IMG/VR virus record: IMGVR_UViG_3300042691_003760 | Span: 1 to 24,198 of that record | Source: a virus | DNA length: 24,198 bases | Direction: 5' to 3' (one strand) | Part shown: one piece after another, positions 7,351 to 12,486 of the stretch | How positions within the stretch are numbered: position 1 is the stretch's first letter | How the letters are laid out: each line of letters opens with the position of its first letter | The notes under the pieces: generated by a model | Databases searched by the model: none | Seen by the model: the letters and a program-made list of their open reading frames with translations, nothing else | What the model was told of the DNA's origin: nothing | Program-made: the position numbers and the translations under genes

Positions 7351-7361
7351 CGTCTGATCTC

Positions 7362-7625
7362 CTAGTTTAAGTTAGCTAAATGTTTGGCCTTGACTATTGC
7401 CTGCGCGAGCGAAGTAAATCTATAGTAGTGATTCAACGTCTCGTTAGCGTCAAGGTCATGTAATGCGACTGTGTATCCGGTATCTGTTTGGAATACTCGT
7501 GCCTGAATCCCGAATTTTTCATTGGTGTATTCTTCAATTTGTTTCATCGTCTGATCTCCGATTAATTGCCGATTAAATTCACAATCTGCTAGTCCATACT
7601 GTTGCATTTCTTGAAGTAAACTCAT
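7362..7625 (-). CDS. small hypothetical protein with two motif-bearing in-frame starts (87 or 61 aa)
   Basis: An 87-residue frame from ATG 7625. A second in-frame ATG at 7547 would give a 61-residue form (MKQIEEYTNEKFGIQARVF...). Both starts are preceded by GGAGATCAGACG; at the inner one the motif is read through as GDQT followed by M. The inner form has the usual beta-alpha pattern ending in a helix (SLAQAIVKAKHLANL). The outer 26 residues (SLLQEMQQYGLADCEFNRQLI) may be an old separate leader peptide fused by lack of a stop, or an N-terminal extension. Which form is made is unclear. Confidence 0.6.
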   Translation of the reverse strand: MSLLQEMQQYGLADCEFNRQLIGDQTMKQIEEYTNEKFGIQARVFQTDTGYTVALHDLDANETLNHYYRFTSLAQAIVKAKHLANLN

Positions 7626-7637
7626 GCGTCTGATCTC

Positions 7638-7784
7638 CTAGTTAATGCCCAATTTTTTTAGGGCGATGTGGTGTAGTAATACGTGCGTGCGTGTCATGTA
7701 TGCGTTTGGATTTGCTGCGCTGCGTCTGATCTCGGCTGGTGTCATTAGTCTCAATAAATTATTTAGGTAGGTGCGTCTTGTCAT
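7638..7784 (-). CDS. very small hypothetical protein (48 aa)
   Basis: A 48-residue basic frame: MTRRTYLNNLLRL, then TPAEIRRSAANPNAY and HVLLHHIALKKLGIN. It starts at 7784 in the overlap with the upstream stop and follows GGAGATCAAGAC, a variant of the block's leader. Its stop (TAG) begins the leader of the next gene. The codons for EIRR are an exact copy of GAGATCAGACG. The fit to both neighbours supports it; function unknown. Confidence 0.55.
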   Translation of the reverse strand: MTRRTYLNNLLRLMTPAEIRRSAANPNAYMTRTHVLLHHIALKKLGIN

Positions 7785-7942
7785 GTCTTGATCTCCTTGT
7801 TGTAAGTAATGCGATATCCATTGTCTAAAATTATTGTGTAATAGTTGCTCGTCTGATCTCGCGGTTTAAGTTCTACGGCCTGCGGTTTTTCGCGCTGGTT
7901 TGTGGCCGGTGGTGGTGCGGAAAATAGGTCGGTCTGCATCAT
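7781..7942 (-). CDS. very small hypothetical protein (53 aa)
   Basis: A 53-residue frame from ATG 7942 (ATGATG; 7939 is equally possible), overlapping the stop of the Cys-rich gene. The N-terminal half is proline-rich (DLFSAPPPATNQREKPQ). The C-terminal half (SNYYTIILDNGYRITYN) predicts two beta strands. An exact copy of GAGATCAGACG lies at 7850-7860, where it encodes RDQT. The final TGA overlaps the next start. No known domain. Confidence 0.55.
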   Translation of the reverse strand: MMQTDLFSAPPPATNQREKPQAVELKPRDQTSNYYTIILDNGYRITYNKEIKT

Positions 7943-8619
7943 GCGGCCTGTAAGATAGGTATAACGCGTCTGGCCTTCGCGTCGGTTTGTTTGGCATTAT
8001 TTCCATGCGCCCTGAATCCGATAATCGCTTTTCTGTCGGCCTTCTGGCAGAGCTGGCAGACCGAGCAGGTCATATACTCGCGGGTTTGTGCTGGGCAGAT
8101 AGTGATCGGCCTTCCGGCCGGTGTCATGCTGCGCTCTGGTGTATCCATCGGGACTATGCAAACAGTTGGAAGGCCTGTCGCGGCCAGCGTGTCGGCCTCT
8201 CCTGCGTCGTCGGCTGATAGGTTTACAGTAAAACCCCACTCGGTCGCGTGTCTCGCCCACTTGATCGCGTCGGCTGATTTCTTGTGCGTGTAAGTAAAAC
8301 CGCGTCGGCCGATATTGGCCTTGACTAGTTCGCCCAGTGCGGCCGCGTCAACGGCCTCACCTACTCCGGCCAAGTCTCCGGCCACATTGTGGCGCCATAT
8401 CTGGCCGTCTGGCAGTGCTGCGATTTCCTTGCATAGGTCGGCCAGTGATAGGCCGCGTTGTGGAACCTGATTCCAATTTAATCGCGTGTGGAAGTCTTCC
8501 GCATAGCAGGTCGAGCGATACTGCGGGCAGGAAGGCGGGCAGGTATCGCGCTCGCTGTAAGTGGTCGGTATTGTGCCGGTCTTTTTATTATTTGATTTTT
8601 TAATGAAGTGTACTTTCAT
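7939..8619 (-). CDS. Cys-rich phage protein, DUF7227-like
   Basis: The product is 226 residues. Cysteines cluster at both ends: CPPSCPQYRSTC near residues 27-38 and CPAQTREYMTCSVCQLC near 174-190, suggesting a metal site or iron-sulfur cluster. Between them lie GQIWRHNVAGDLAG and FTYTHKKSADAIKWA. The pattern 'KTGxIP ... T-x6-C-P-x2-C ... CYAE' matches a common phage family I recall as DUF7227; no function is established. GGGGAAAAA precedes ATG 8619. The gene is unusually rich in GGCC (17 copies by count). Confidence 0.75.
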   Translation of the reverse strand: MKVHFIKKSNNKKTGTIPTTYSERDTCPPSCPQYRSTCYAEDFHTRLNWNQVPQRGLSLADLCKEIAALPDGQIWRHNVAGDLAGVGEAVDAAALGELVKANIGRRGFTYTHKKSADAIKWARHATEWGFTVNLSADDAGEADTLAATGLPTVCIVPMDTPERSMTPAGRPITICPAQTREYMTCSVCQLCQKADRKAIIGFRAHGNNAKQTDAKARRVIPILQAA

Positions 8620-8636
8620 TTTTTCCCCGAATTTTT

Positions 8637-8993
8637 TTATGTGATTATTATTTCTAGTCGGCCTGCTGCGTGTAGTGCTGCTGCTGCTGGAATTTTTAAC
8701 AAGGCCTTTTCCAGTGCCTGCTCTATTTTGTGGTGCGCTTTGTTGTATTGGTCATAATTCCGCACGCGTGAGCGGTCGCTGATACGGTCGCGTAATACTG
8801 GGTCATGTCCGAATCGGTCATGGTATGCATTAAAAAATAGGCATAGGTCGCAATCTTCTTCAAGGTATCCGAACCCAGCGCGATAGTAAGAATAGTGCGA
8901 CACCTTGTCGGCAATATCCAGCGCGATCAGTAATGACACTGGCACCTTAACCCAGCCATGTCCGGCATCTTGTATATAGTCGAATCGTTTCAT
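8637..8993 (-). CDS. conserved phage hypothetical protein (118 aa)
   Basis: A 118-residue protein that starts in an ATGA overlap with the upstream gene. The N-terminus FDYIQDAGHGWVKVPVSLL, then IADKVSHYSYYR and AYLEEDCD-like GYLEEDCDLCLF, and RSRVRNYDQYN are features of a family seen in phages and plasmids, with no known function. The C-terminus ends in an alanine-rich helix (IPAAAALHAAGRLEIIIT) that seems less conserved. It is probably a soluble cytoplasmic protein. Confidence 0.7.
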   Translation of the reverse strand: MKRFDYIQDAGHGWVKVPVSLLIALDIADKVSHYSYYRAGFGYLEEDCDLCLFFNAYHDRFGHDPVLRDRISDRSRVRNYDQYNKAHHKIEQALEKALLKIPAAAALHAAGRLEIIIT

Positions 8994-9151
8994 TCTGTGG
9001 CCTCGTATTTGTAGGTAAAAAATTCGTCATGCTCGTTTAGAAAATCGATTAGTTCTTCAAGTGAATATAGATACCAGTATGCCTCGACTTCGTGGTTATA
9101 GACTGCAATAGGAAAATCCTTTGGGGCTTGGTTGTTTGTTTGTACGATCAT
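8990..9151 (-). CDS. small hypothetical protein (53 aa)
   Basis: A 53-residue frame that fills the gap between its neighbours. The sequence reads PKDFPIAVYNHEVEAYWYL, then YSLEELIDFLNEHDEFFTY. It is acidic and aromatic, with one clear amphipathic helix. GGGAG stands 8 nt before ATG 9151, inside the end of the upstream gene, and its stop overlaps the next start (ATGA). It is too short for a family call. Confidence 0.6.
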   Translation of the reverse strand: MIVQTNNQAPKDFPIAVYNHEVEAYWYLYSLEELIDFLNEHDEFFTYKYEATE

Positions 9152-9154
9152 TTT

Positions 9155-9292
9155 TTACTCTCCCATTAAAATTTTTTTTAATTCGGCCACTGATTTGCCG
9201 GTCATGCGTGAAAGTGTGGCCAGCGTTAAATCTGGGTGCTGGTCGTAATATTCATTTATTTCTTCATTTGTCCAGTCGTGCGGGTTTTCCAT
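9155..9292 (-). CDS. small HTH-like conserved phage protein (45 aa)
   Basis: A 45-residue frame: DWTNEEINEYYDQHPD, then LTLATLSRMTGKSVAELKKILM. The second half has helix-turn-helix character (LSRMTGKSVAELKKIL) and matches a family of tiny phage proteins I recognise with 'LTLxxLxxxTGxxVxELKxILM'. The start overlaps the upstream stop by one base (TAATG). It may bind DNA, but the domain is minimal and the role is unproven. Confidence 0.65.
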   Translation of the reverse strand: MENPHDWTNEEINEYYDQHPDLTLATLSRMTGKSVAELKKILMGE

Positions 9293-9699
9293 TATTCGGC
9301 CTCATTCATTAATTGATTGCTTGCATTAAGAGCAGAGATAATTACAGCGCGCATATCTGCCGTTTTGCTCTCGTTTATTTCTTCGCGGCCTTCGTTGAAT
9401 AAGCGATCTACTATCTGCCAGTCTTTGCCGATAACATAAACCCCGTTATCGTAGTTGTGCTGGTCTAGTTGCTTTACTGCACCGATTCCGACCGATAATC
9501 CATCGGTAAAAAAAGCGCTTATAACTTGTGTAAGTCTTGCCATTGCATAACTAGGGTCGCATTCTGGGTCGCGGTATCCTAGTTCTTTGCATACCTGTAA
9601 AAAGGCCTCGACACTTGCGCGGCCACCGTTCCAGTGAACATAGATGCCAGCGTTATTGTCGTTATATGGTGCGTAAGTAATAACAGCTCTATTTCCCAT
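9292..9699 (-). CDS. conserved MGNRAVITY-type protein (135 aa)
   Basis: A 135-residue protein beginning MGNRAVITYA, then AGIYVHWNGGRASVEAFLQVCKEL. This is a characteristic start of a widely distributed phage and plasmid family of unknown function. Later parts include YAMARLTQVISAFF, GVYVIGKDWQIV and a C-terminal helix (TADMRAVIISALNASNQLM). GGAGGAATC precedes ATG 9699. No catalytic motif is visible. Confidence 0.75.
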   Translation of the reverse strand: MGNRAVITYAPYNDNNAGIYVHWNGGRASVEAFLQVCKELGYRDPECDPSYAMARLTQVISAFFTDGLSVGIGAVKQLDQHNYDNGVYVIGKDWQIVDRLFNEGREEINESKTADMRAVIISALNASNQLMNEAE

Positions 9700-9701
9700 A
9701 A

Positions 9702-9902
9702 TTAGATTCCTCCATTGTTTTCAAGTAATGCATTGCAAATAGTGTTTACCAGTACCTGAGCGCCCGTAAGAACAAAAGCGCCCTCACCGTTGCTGCTCTC
9801 GGCTAATTCCAGCAAATAATCGTAAGCGGCCTTGATGTCGGTTCCTTTGTTGCCGTATAGGTCGCACCGTAAGCGCTTTATAAGTTCTGTATTAAGTTGC
9901 AT
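9702..9902 (-). CDS. small hypothetical protein (66 aa)
   Basis: A 66-residue helical protein: MQLNTELIKRLRCDLYGN, DIKAAYDYLLELAE, then TGAQVLVNTICNALLENN. AGAGGAAATC precedes ATG 9902. It lies 9 nt after the upstream gene and 2 nt before the next ATG. No family is recognised. Confidence 0.65.
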   Translation of the reverse strand: MQLNTELIKRLRCDLYGNKGTDIKAAYDYLLELAESSNGEGAFVLTGAQVLVNTICNALLENNGGI

Positions 9903-9911
9903 GATTTCCTC

Positions 9912-10112
9912 TTATGCGGTTTGTAAGTGTTTAAAAGTCTTGAATGTTTGCTCTGCGATCTCGATCTGGTATCCGAGCGCCTCGATGTGGCGCAAAGTGT
10001 CGCGGGTGAGTGTTTTGGTGCCAGCGATTCGGGAAAATAAAACGGCCTTGTCGCATACTGGATAAGCGGTCTCAATGCCATAGTTGTTAGCGATTCTGAT
10101 TTCAATTTTCAT
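9912..10112 (-). CDS. small hypothetical protein (66 aa)
   Basis: A 66-residue protein from ATG 10112, chosen because it follows AAGGACTAATCAAA, almost identical to the leader of the gene upstream; a longer frame from 10136 has no site. The sequence KIEIRIANNYGIETAYPVCDKAVLFSRIAGTKTLT, with RDTLRHIEALGYQIEI, is familiar from small phage proteins (ANNYG ... YPVC ... A-x4-TLT). Function is unknown. Confidence 0.7.
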   Translation of the reverse strand: MKIEIRIANNYGIETAYPVCDKAVLFSRIAGTKTLTRDTLRHIEALGYQIEIAEQTFKTFKHLQTA

Positions 10113-10126
10113 TTTGATTAGTCCTT
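10107..10126 (-). promoter_or_regulatory. repeated translation leader, copy 1
   Basis: The minus strand reads AAGGACTAATCAAA immediately before ATGAAA. It is identical in 19 of 20 positions to 10273-10292, the leader of the next gene upstream. It contains the ribosome binding site AAGGA at about 9 nt spacing. It differs from the GAGATCAGACG motif, so the leftward block has two leader types. Confidence 0.6.
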
Positions 10127-10137
10127 TATTTAACAAA

Positions 10138-10278
10138 TTAAGCCAGCCAGATATGAATGCCTGTTGCTGTGGGATGCACTCTCATGATCATTTCTTGCAC
10201 TCGCTCGCGGGATGAAGCCCAAAATTCACCGGCTTGATTTTTATATTCTGCATGGTAGTTAAAATAAAATAATTTCAT
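10138..10278 (-). CDS. very small hypothetical protein (46 aa)
   Basis: A 46-residue frame: MKLFYFNYHAEYKNQ, then GEFWASSRERVQEMIM and GIHIWLA. It resembles the small phage beta-alpha-beta proteins in which a short strand is followed by 'A-x-S-x2-R/E' and a helix. ATG 10278 follows AAGGATTAATCAAA, the second copy of a repeated leader. It fits exactly between its neighbours. Function is unknown. Confidence 0.6.
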   Translation of the reverse strand: MKLFYFNYHAEYKNQAGEFWASSRERVQEMIMRVHPTATGIHIWLA

Positions 10279-10292
10279 TTTGATTAATCCTT
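10273..10292 (-). promoter_or_regulatory. repeated translation leader, copy 2
   Basis: The minus strand reads AAGGATTAATCAAA before ATGAAA and differs from the copy at 10107-10126 at one base only. It includes the stop codon TAA of the upstream gene. Confidence 0.6.
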
Positions 10293-10457
10293 ATGTTTAT
10301 TTCTTGCGTCGATCAATAGGCCTAGAATCTGCGCGAGTAGTGCGATTAAGACTAGACCGATACCTACAGTTGACGATACAGCGCCAATGATTACACCGGC
10401 CAATATCGCGAAAAGACTAGTCCAACAAGCCAGCGAAAAAAGTCGGGAAATATTCAT
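10284..10457 (-). CDS. small membrane protein with two hydrophobic segments (57 aa)
   Basis: A 57-residue frame starting in an ATGA overlap with the upstream stop. It has two hydrophobic stretches with a very short turn: about 8-29 (LACWTSLFAILAGVIIGAV) and 31-50 (VGIGLVLIALLAQILGLL), then a charged end (DARNKHKD). This is a helical hairpin topology for the inner membrane. Holins can look like this, but no lysis genes are nearby and the setting is accessory, so a holin call is not supported. Confidence 0.6.
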   Translation of the reverse strand: MNISRLFSLACWTSLFAILAGVIIGAVSSTVGIGLVLIALLAQILGLLIDARNKHKD

Positions 10458-10669
10458 AGTCCGAATCCTTCTCCGTCCTCCAGCGCTGTAACCAGTCCGT
10501 CGAAGTCTTCAGTGCTACCGAGTATTGATGCCATTGCATAGACTGTTTGCTTGTCTATTCCGAAGTCTTCCGCGAGCGAGTCAAGATAATCTCTCCGGCT
10601 CGCGTAACCGTAGTCTTGATAAATATTGGTATATCGCTCTACATAATCCGTTGATCTGATTGTTGTCAT
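10454..10669 (-). CDS. small hypothetical protein (71 aa)
   Basis: A 71-residue acidic protein. ATG 10669 is chosen because GGGAG stands about 7 nt upstream and it lies 11 nt after the upstream stop; longer frames run back through the neighbouring gene. The sequence RRDYLDSLAEDFGIDKQTVYAMASILG has a weak helix-turn-helix look, followed by DFDGLVTALED. No family was identified with certainty. Confidence 0.7.
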   Translation of the reverse strand: MTTIRSTDYVERYTNIYQDYGYASRRDYLDSLAEDFGIDKQTVYAMASILGSTEDFDGLVTALEDGEGFGL

Positions 10670-10680
10670 TGTTTGCTCCC

Positions 10681-10878
10681 TTACCATCTTGCGTTTGATT
10701 GCATTTCTGCATAATGAGTGGCGATCTTTTCCATCTTGCGTATTGCACCAGCTGCTGTACGACAACCTTTGATCTCGGCCGCGATTTCCTCATCGCTCCA
10801 GCACTCCGCTATGTAATCCCAGCCATTAGAGAATTTCTCGTCTGCGTGCTGCTTTACTGCTTTTACTAAATCTTTCAT
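10681..10878 (-). CDS. first gene of the leftward block (65 aa)
   Basis: A 65-residue helical protein: MKDLVKAVKQHADEK, then GWDYIAECWSDEEIAAEI and TAAGAIRKMEKIATHYAEM. The 'GWD-x-I-x-ECWSDEEI' segment resembles small plasmid and phage proteins of unknown function. GTGAGGAACCT precedes ATG 10878. It is the first gene after the divergent control region. Confidence 0.65.
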   Translation of the reverse strand: MKDLVKAVKQHADEKFSNGWDYIAECWSDEEIAAEIKGCRTAAGAIRKMEKIATHYAEMQSNARW

Positions 10879-10921
10879 AGGTTCCTCACTTGTTGTTTAC
10901 GGGGTTTGTTACTGAGACTGT

Positions 10922-10950
10922 ATGCTGTCAATAATATTGTATTGTGTCAA
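10922..10950 (-). promoter_or_regulatory. possible promoter region for the leftward block
   Basis: On the minus strand TTGACA occurs twice, 19 bp apart, at 10950-10945 and 10931-10926, within an AT-rich stretch upstream of the first leftward gene. TACAAT and TATTAT lie between them but at poor spacing to either hexamer. Location and hexamers suggest a promoter; the exact -10 cannot be fixed. Confidence 0.3.
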
Positions 10951-10979
10951 GAGGTTTGCAATACCATATGTTAATTAAG

Positions 10980-11015
10980 TTGATTGTATTTATTAATCAA
11001 TACTGGTTTATTGAT
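10980..11015. promoter_or_regulatory. operator-like dyad repeats in the divergent control region
   Basis: ATCAATA (10996-11002) and TATTGAT (11009-11015) form a perfect 7-bp dyad with a 6-bp spacer. TTGATT (10980-10985) and AATCAA (10995-11000) form a second, overlapping dyad. They stand just upstream of the rightward -35 and within reach of the leftward promoter, which suits a repressor or activator site for both directions. Confidence 0.4.
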
Positions 11016-11020
11016 AGATT

Positions 11021-11049
11021 TTGCATTTCCGGTTTTGTACTGGTAGAAT
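11021..11049 (+). promoter_or_regulatory. sigma70-like promoter of the late (terminase-head) module
   Basis: TTGCAT (11021-11026), a spacer of exactly 17 bp, then TAGAAT (11044-11049). This is a good match to the sigma70 consensus and predicts a transcript start near 11056, some 25 nt before the terS ATG. Confidence 0.55.
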
Positions 11050-11080
11050 CGCGCGGGTTGGAATAGCGAAGCGAGATAGC

Positions 11081-11866
11081 ATGACATCGAAGCCAGTAAA
11101 GACTATAGGAAGACAAGCTATAAGGGAGACACTAAAGGAAGTGCCGATAGAATCCGTTTTGCTCTTAGGTAAATCCGAACTTACCACCAAGCAAAAGGAA
11201 TTTGCACGCAATGTCGCAATGGGCGAGACCGGAGCGGAGAGCTACCGAAAAGCCTACAATTCAAAAGGTAAAAAGAAAACTCAGGGAGATAATGCAAGTC
11301 GCTTGAAGGCCGATAGCAGAATCCAAGCTGAGATCGACGCGTATAAGCTGGCAATACAGGCAGAATCATATCGCTCTGCTGCTGGCTTGAGATCGCTTGT
11401 TTTACATTCACTCACTCAAGTATTAATCGATCCAGCTACTAAACCAGCGCAAAAGATACAGGCAGCGCGCGTGCTGGGGCAAGTGACAGAGGTTGCGGCC
11501 TTCACCGAAGTTAAAAAGATCACTCACGTTAATGGCAGTGATGAGATCAAAGCGCAGATCATGAGTCAATTGAAAGGCCTCATGCTATCGGCAGGCCAGT
11601 CTGGTGATGTGGTCGACGTGACCGCCAATGAATTACTGGAAGAATTGGCCAGTACGGGTAATGATTTGGCCGAGTCCGAACCCCACTATACCCCCACCGA
11701 CCCAACTGCAAACGACGCGGAGCCAGCTCCCATACATACTATTCCACCCAAAGTCTCACCAAATATTGTCGAAAGTGAAATAAATTCCCTGCAATCCGAC
11801 TTAAGTGCTGATATAGGAACCCACCCCCATGTCTTTCCAAATGAGGATGGGGAGGGGGGTATATAA
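11081..11866 (+). CDS. terminase small subunit (terS-like)
   Basis: The product is 261 residues. Residues 35-90 (LTTKQKEFARNVAMGETGAESYRKAYN, then ASRLKADSRIQAEID) match the N-terminal DNA-binding part of terminase small subunits (Terminase_2 type): a KQKxFA helix and the xGxTGAxSYRxAY signature. The middle is helical; the C-terminal 80 residues are low-complexity and acidic. It should recognise phage DNA and hand it to the large subunit. ATG 11081 is chosen; a TTG-started longer frame would run through the promoter. The ribosome binding site is weak (GAAGCGAG). A TerL gene follows about 1.2 kb later. Confidence 0.85.
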   Translation: MTSKPVKTIGRQAIRETLKEVPIESVLLLGKSELTTKQKEFARNVAMGETGAESYRKAYNSKGKKKTQGDNASRLKADSRIQAEIDAYKLAIQAESYRSAAGLRSLVLHSLTQVLIDPATKPAQKIQAARVLGQVTEVAAFTEVKKITHVNGSDEIKAQIMSQLKGLMLSAGQSGDVVDVTANELLEELASTGNDLAESEPHYTPTDPTANDAEPAPIHTIPPKVSPNIVESEINSLQSDLSADIGTHPHVFPNEDGEGGI

Positions 11867-11882
11867 AAAAAATGGCGACTAT

Positions 11883-11908
11883 AGTTATCAAAAAAACAGT
11901 TATCAAAA
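11883..11908 (+). repeat. direct repeat AGTTATCAAAA, two copies
   Basis: AGTTATCAAAA occurs at 11883-11893 and again at 11898-11908, a 15-bp period, directly upstream of the palindrome at 11915. Together they look like a compact regulatory site between terS and the LexA-like gene. Confidence 0.4.
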
Positions 11909-11914
11909 CTTTGC

Positions 11915-11944
11915 ATCTGGCAACGTTGCCAGATAGGATTTTTT
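11915..11944 (+). terminator. perfect 20-bp palindrome followed by T-run (terminator or operator)
   Basis: ATCTGGCAAC is followed at once by its exact complement GTTGCCAGAT (11915-11934), then AGGA and six T (11939-11944). As RNA this is an 8-bp stem with an ACGT loop and a U-run, so it can be an intrinsic terminator after terS. The same palindrome, with one change, lies in the ParB-like gene with no T-run, so a DNA-binding site is an equal or better explanation. Confidence 0.5.
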
Positions 11945-12016
11945 GACAACATTATGAAAACGATATTAATTAATAAGGACATGGCGACCAAGTCTAGGAT
12001 GACGAGGGAAGAGTGT

Positions 12017-12253
12017 ATGGAGATGGATATGACACCGGCGCAGAAGGAAGTGTTTATAGTTGTAGATGAGTGGTGGAAGAAGTTTGGGTATGGTCCGTCT
12101 ATACGGGATATCTGTACGGTGAGGCAGAAGACTGGGATGGGGAATACTAAGGAAATTATAGACAGACTAGTCAGACTAGGAGTGTTAAAGAGATTGAAGG
12201 GCGCGGGACGGAGTGTACGTCCGGTGTATTTAAACTTTAGGAATATAGAATGA
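12017..12253 (+). CDS. LexA-like winged-helix DNA-binding protein without peptidase domain
   Basis: A 78-residue protein. MTPAQKEVFIVVDEWWKKFGYGPSIRDI, then a variable turn, and NTKEIIDRLVRLGVLKRL match the N-terminal DNA-binding domain of LexA (LTxxQxxVL ... GYxPSxREI ... LxxLxxxGxLxR). The Ser-Lys peptidase half is absent, so RecA-driven self-cleavage is not possible. ATG 12017 follows GAGGG at 8 nt; ATG 11954 would add 21 residues but has no site. A TTGACA at 11943 could belong to a promoter. It probably regulates nearby phage genes. Confidence 0.75.
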   Translation: MEMDMTPAQKEVFIVVDEWWKKFGYGPSIRDICTVRQKTGMGNTKEIIDRLVRLGVLKRLKGAGRSVRPVYLNFRNIE

Positions 12254-12486
12254 TGGATGACAATATTTTGAAATTTGAAAAGCACCCGGTTCTTGGCGAG
12301 AAGGAATTGTGGTTGTATAAGAATGCGCTGCGCGTGGATACATTGACTATGGCGTTGGCAATAGTTAGAGGTTGCTCGAATTTGGAGATGGCGATTGGCT
12401 CGTTGCAGATTGAACGCGATTCTCATGCTGTGTCGTCATGGCCGGGCGGGTTGAGAAAAGACGAGAGTACTGACCATCAGTTATGA
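12250..12486 (+). CDS. small hypothetical protein (78 aa)
   Basis: A 78-residue protein starting in an ATGATG overlap with the regulator's stop. It contains ILKFEKHPVLGEKELWLYKN and LRVDTLTMALAIVRGCSNLEMAIGSLQIERD. Predicted helical in the middle, no known domain. It overlaps the next gene by 4 nt, so the small genes between terS and terL form a coupled chain. Confidence 0.55.
   Translation: MMDDNILKFEKHPVLGEKELWLYKNALRVDTLTMALAIVRGCSNLEMAIGSLQIERDSHAVSSWPGGLRKDESTDHQL

Larger units (their letters stand above)
5820..7860 (-). repeat. eight exact copies of GAGATCAGACG (start-associated motif)
   Basis: On the minus strand the 11-mer GAGATCAGACG lies at 5820-5830, 6231-6241, 7109-7119, 7351-7361, 7548-7558, 7627-7637, 7723-7733 and 7850-7860, all in the same orientation; 6081-6091 matches 10 of 11. 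Five copies directly precede an ATG (0-1 nt gap) and are preceded by G, giving GGAG as the Shine-Dalgarno core. Three junctions read TAGGAGATCAGACG, fusing the upstream stop to the site. Variants GGAGATCGAGGA, GGAGATCGAATA and GGAGATCAAGAC precede starts at 6431, 6739 and 7784. The copies at 5820, 7723 and 7850 are in coding sequence. Confidence 0.9.

Noticed and set aside
7987-8603. Several frames on the plus strand opposite the Cys-rich gene
   Set aside because: They are antisense to a recognised conserved protein in a GC-rich segment; no ribosome binding sites.
11686-12426. 246-codon open frame on the minus strand
   Set aside because: It lies antisense across the terS end and three recognised genes, has no start signal, and crosses the palindrome and T-run.
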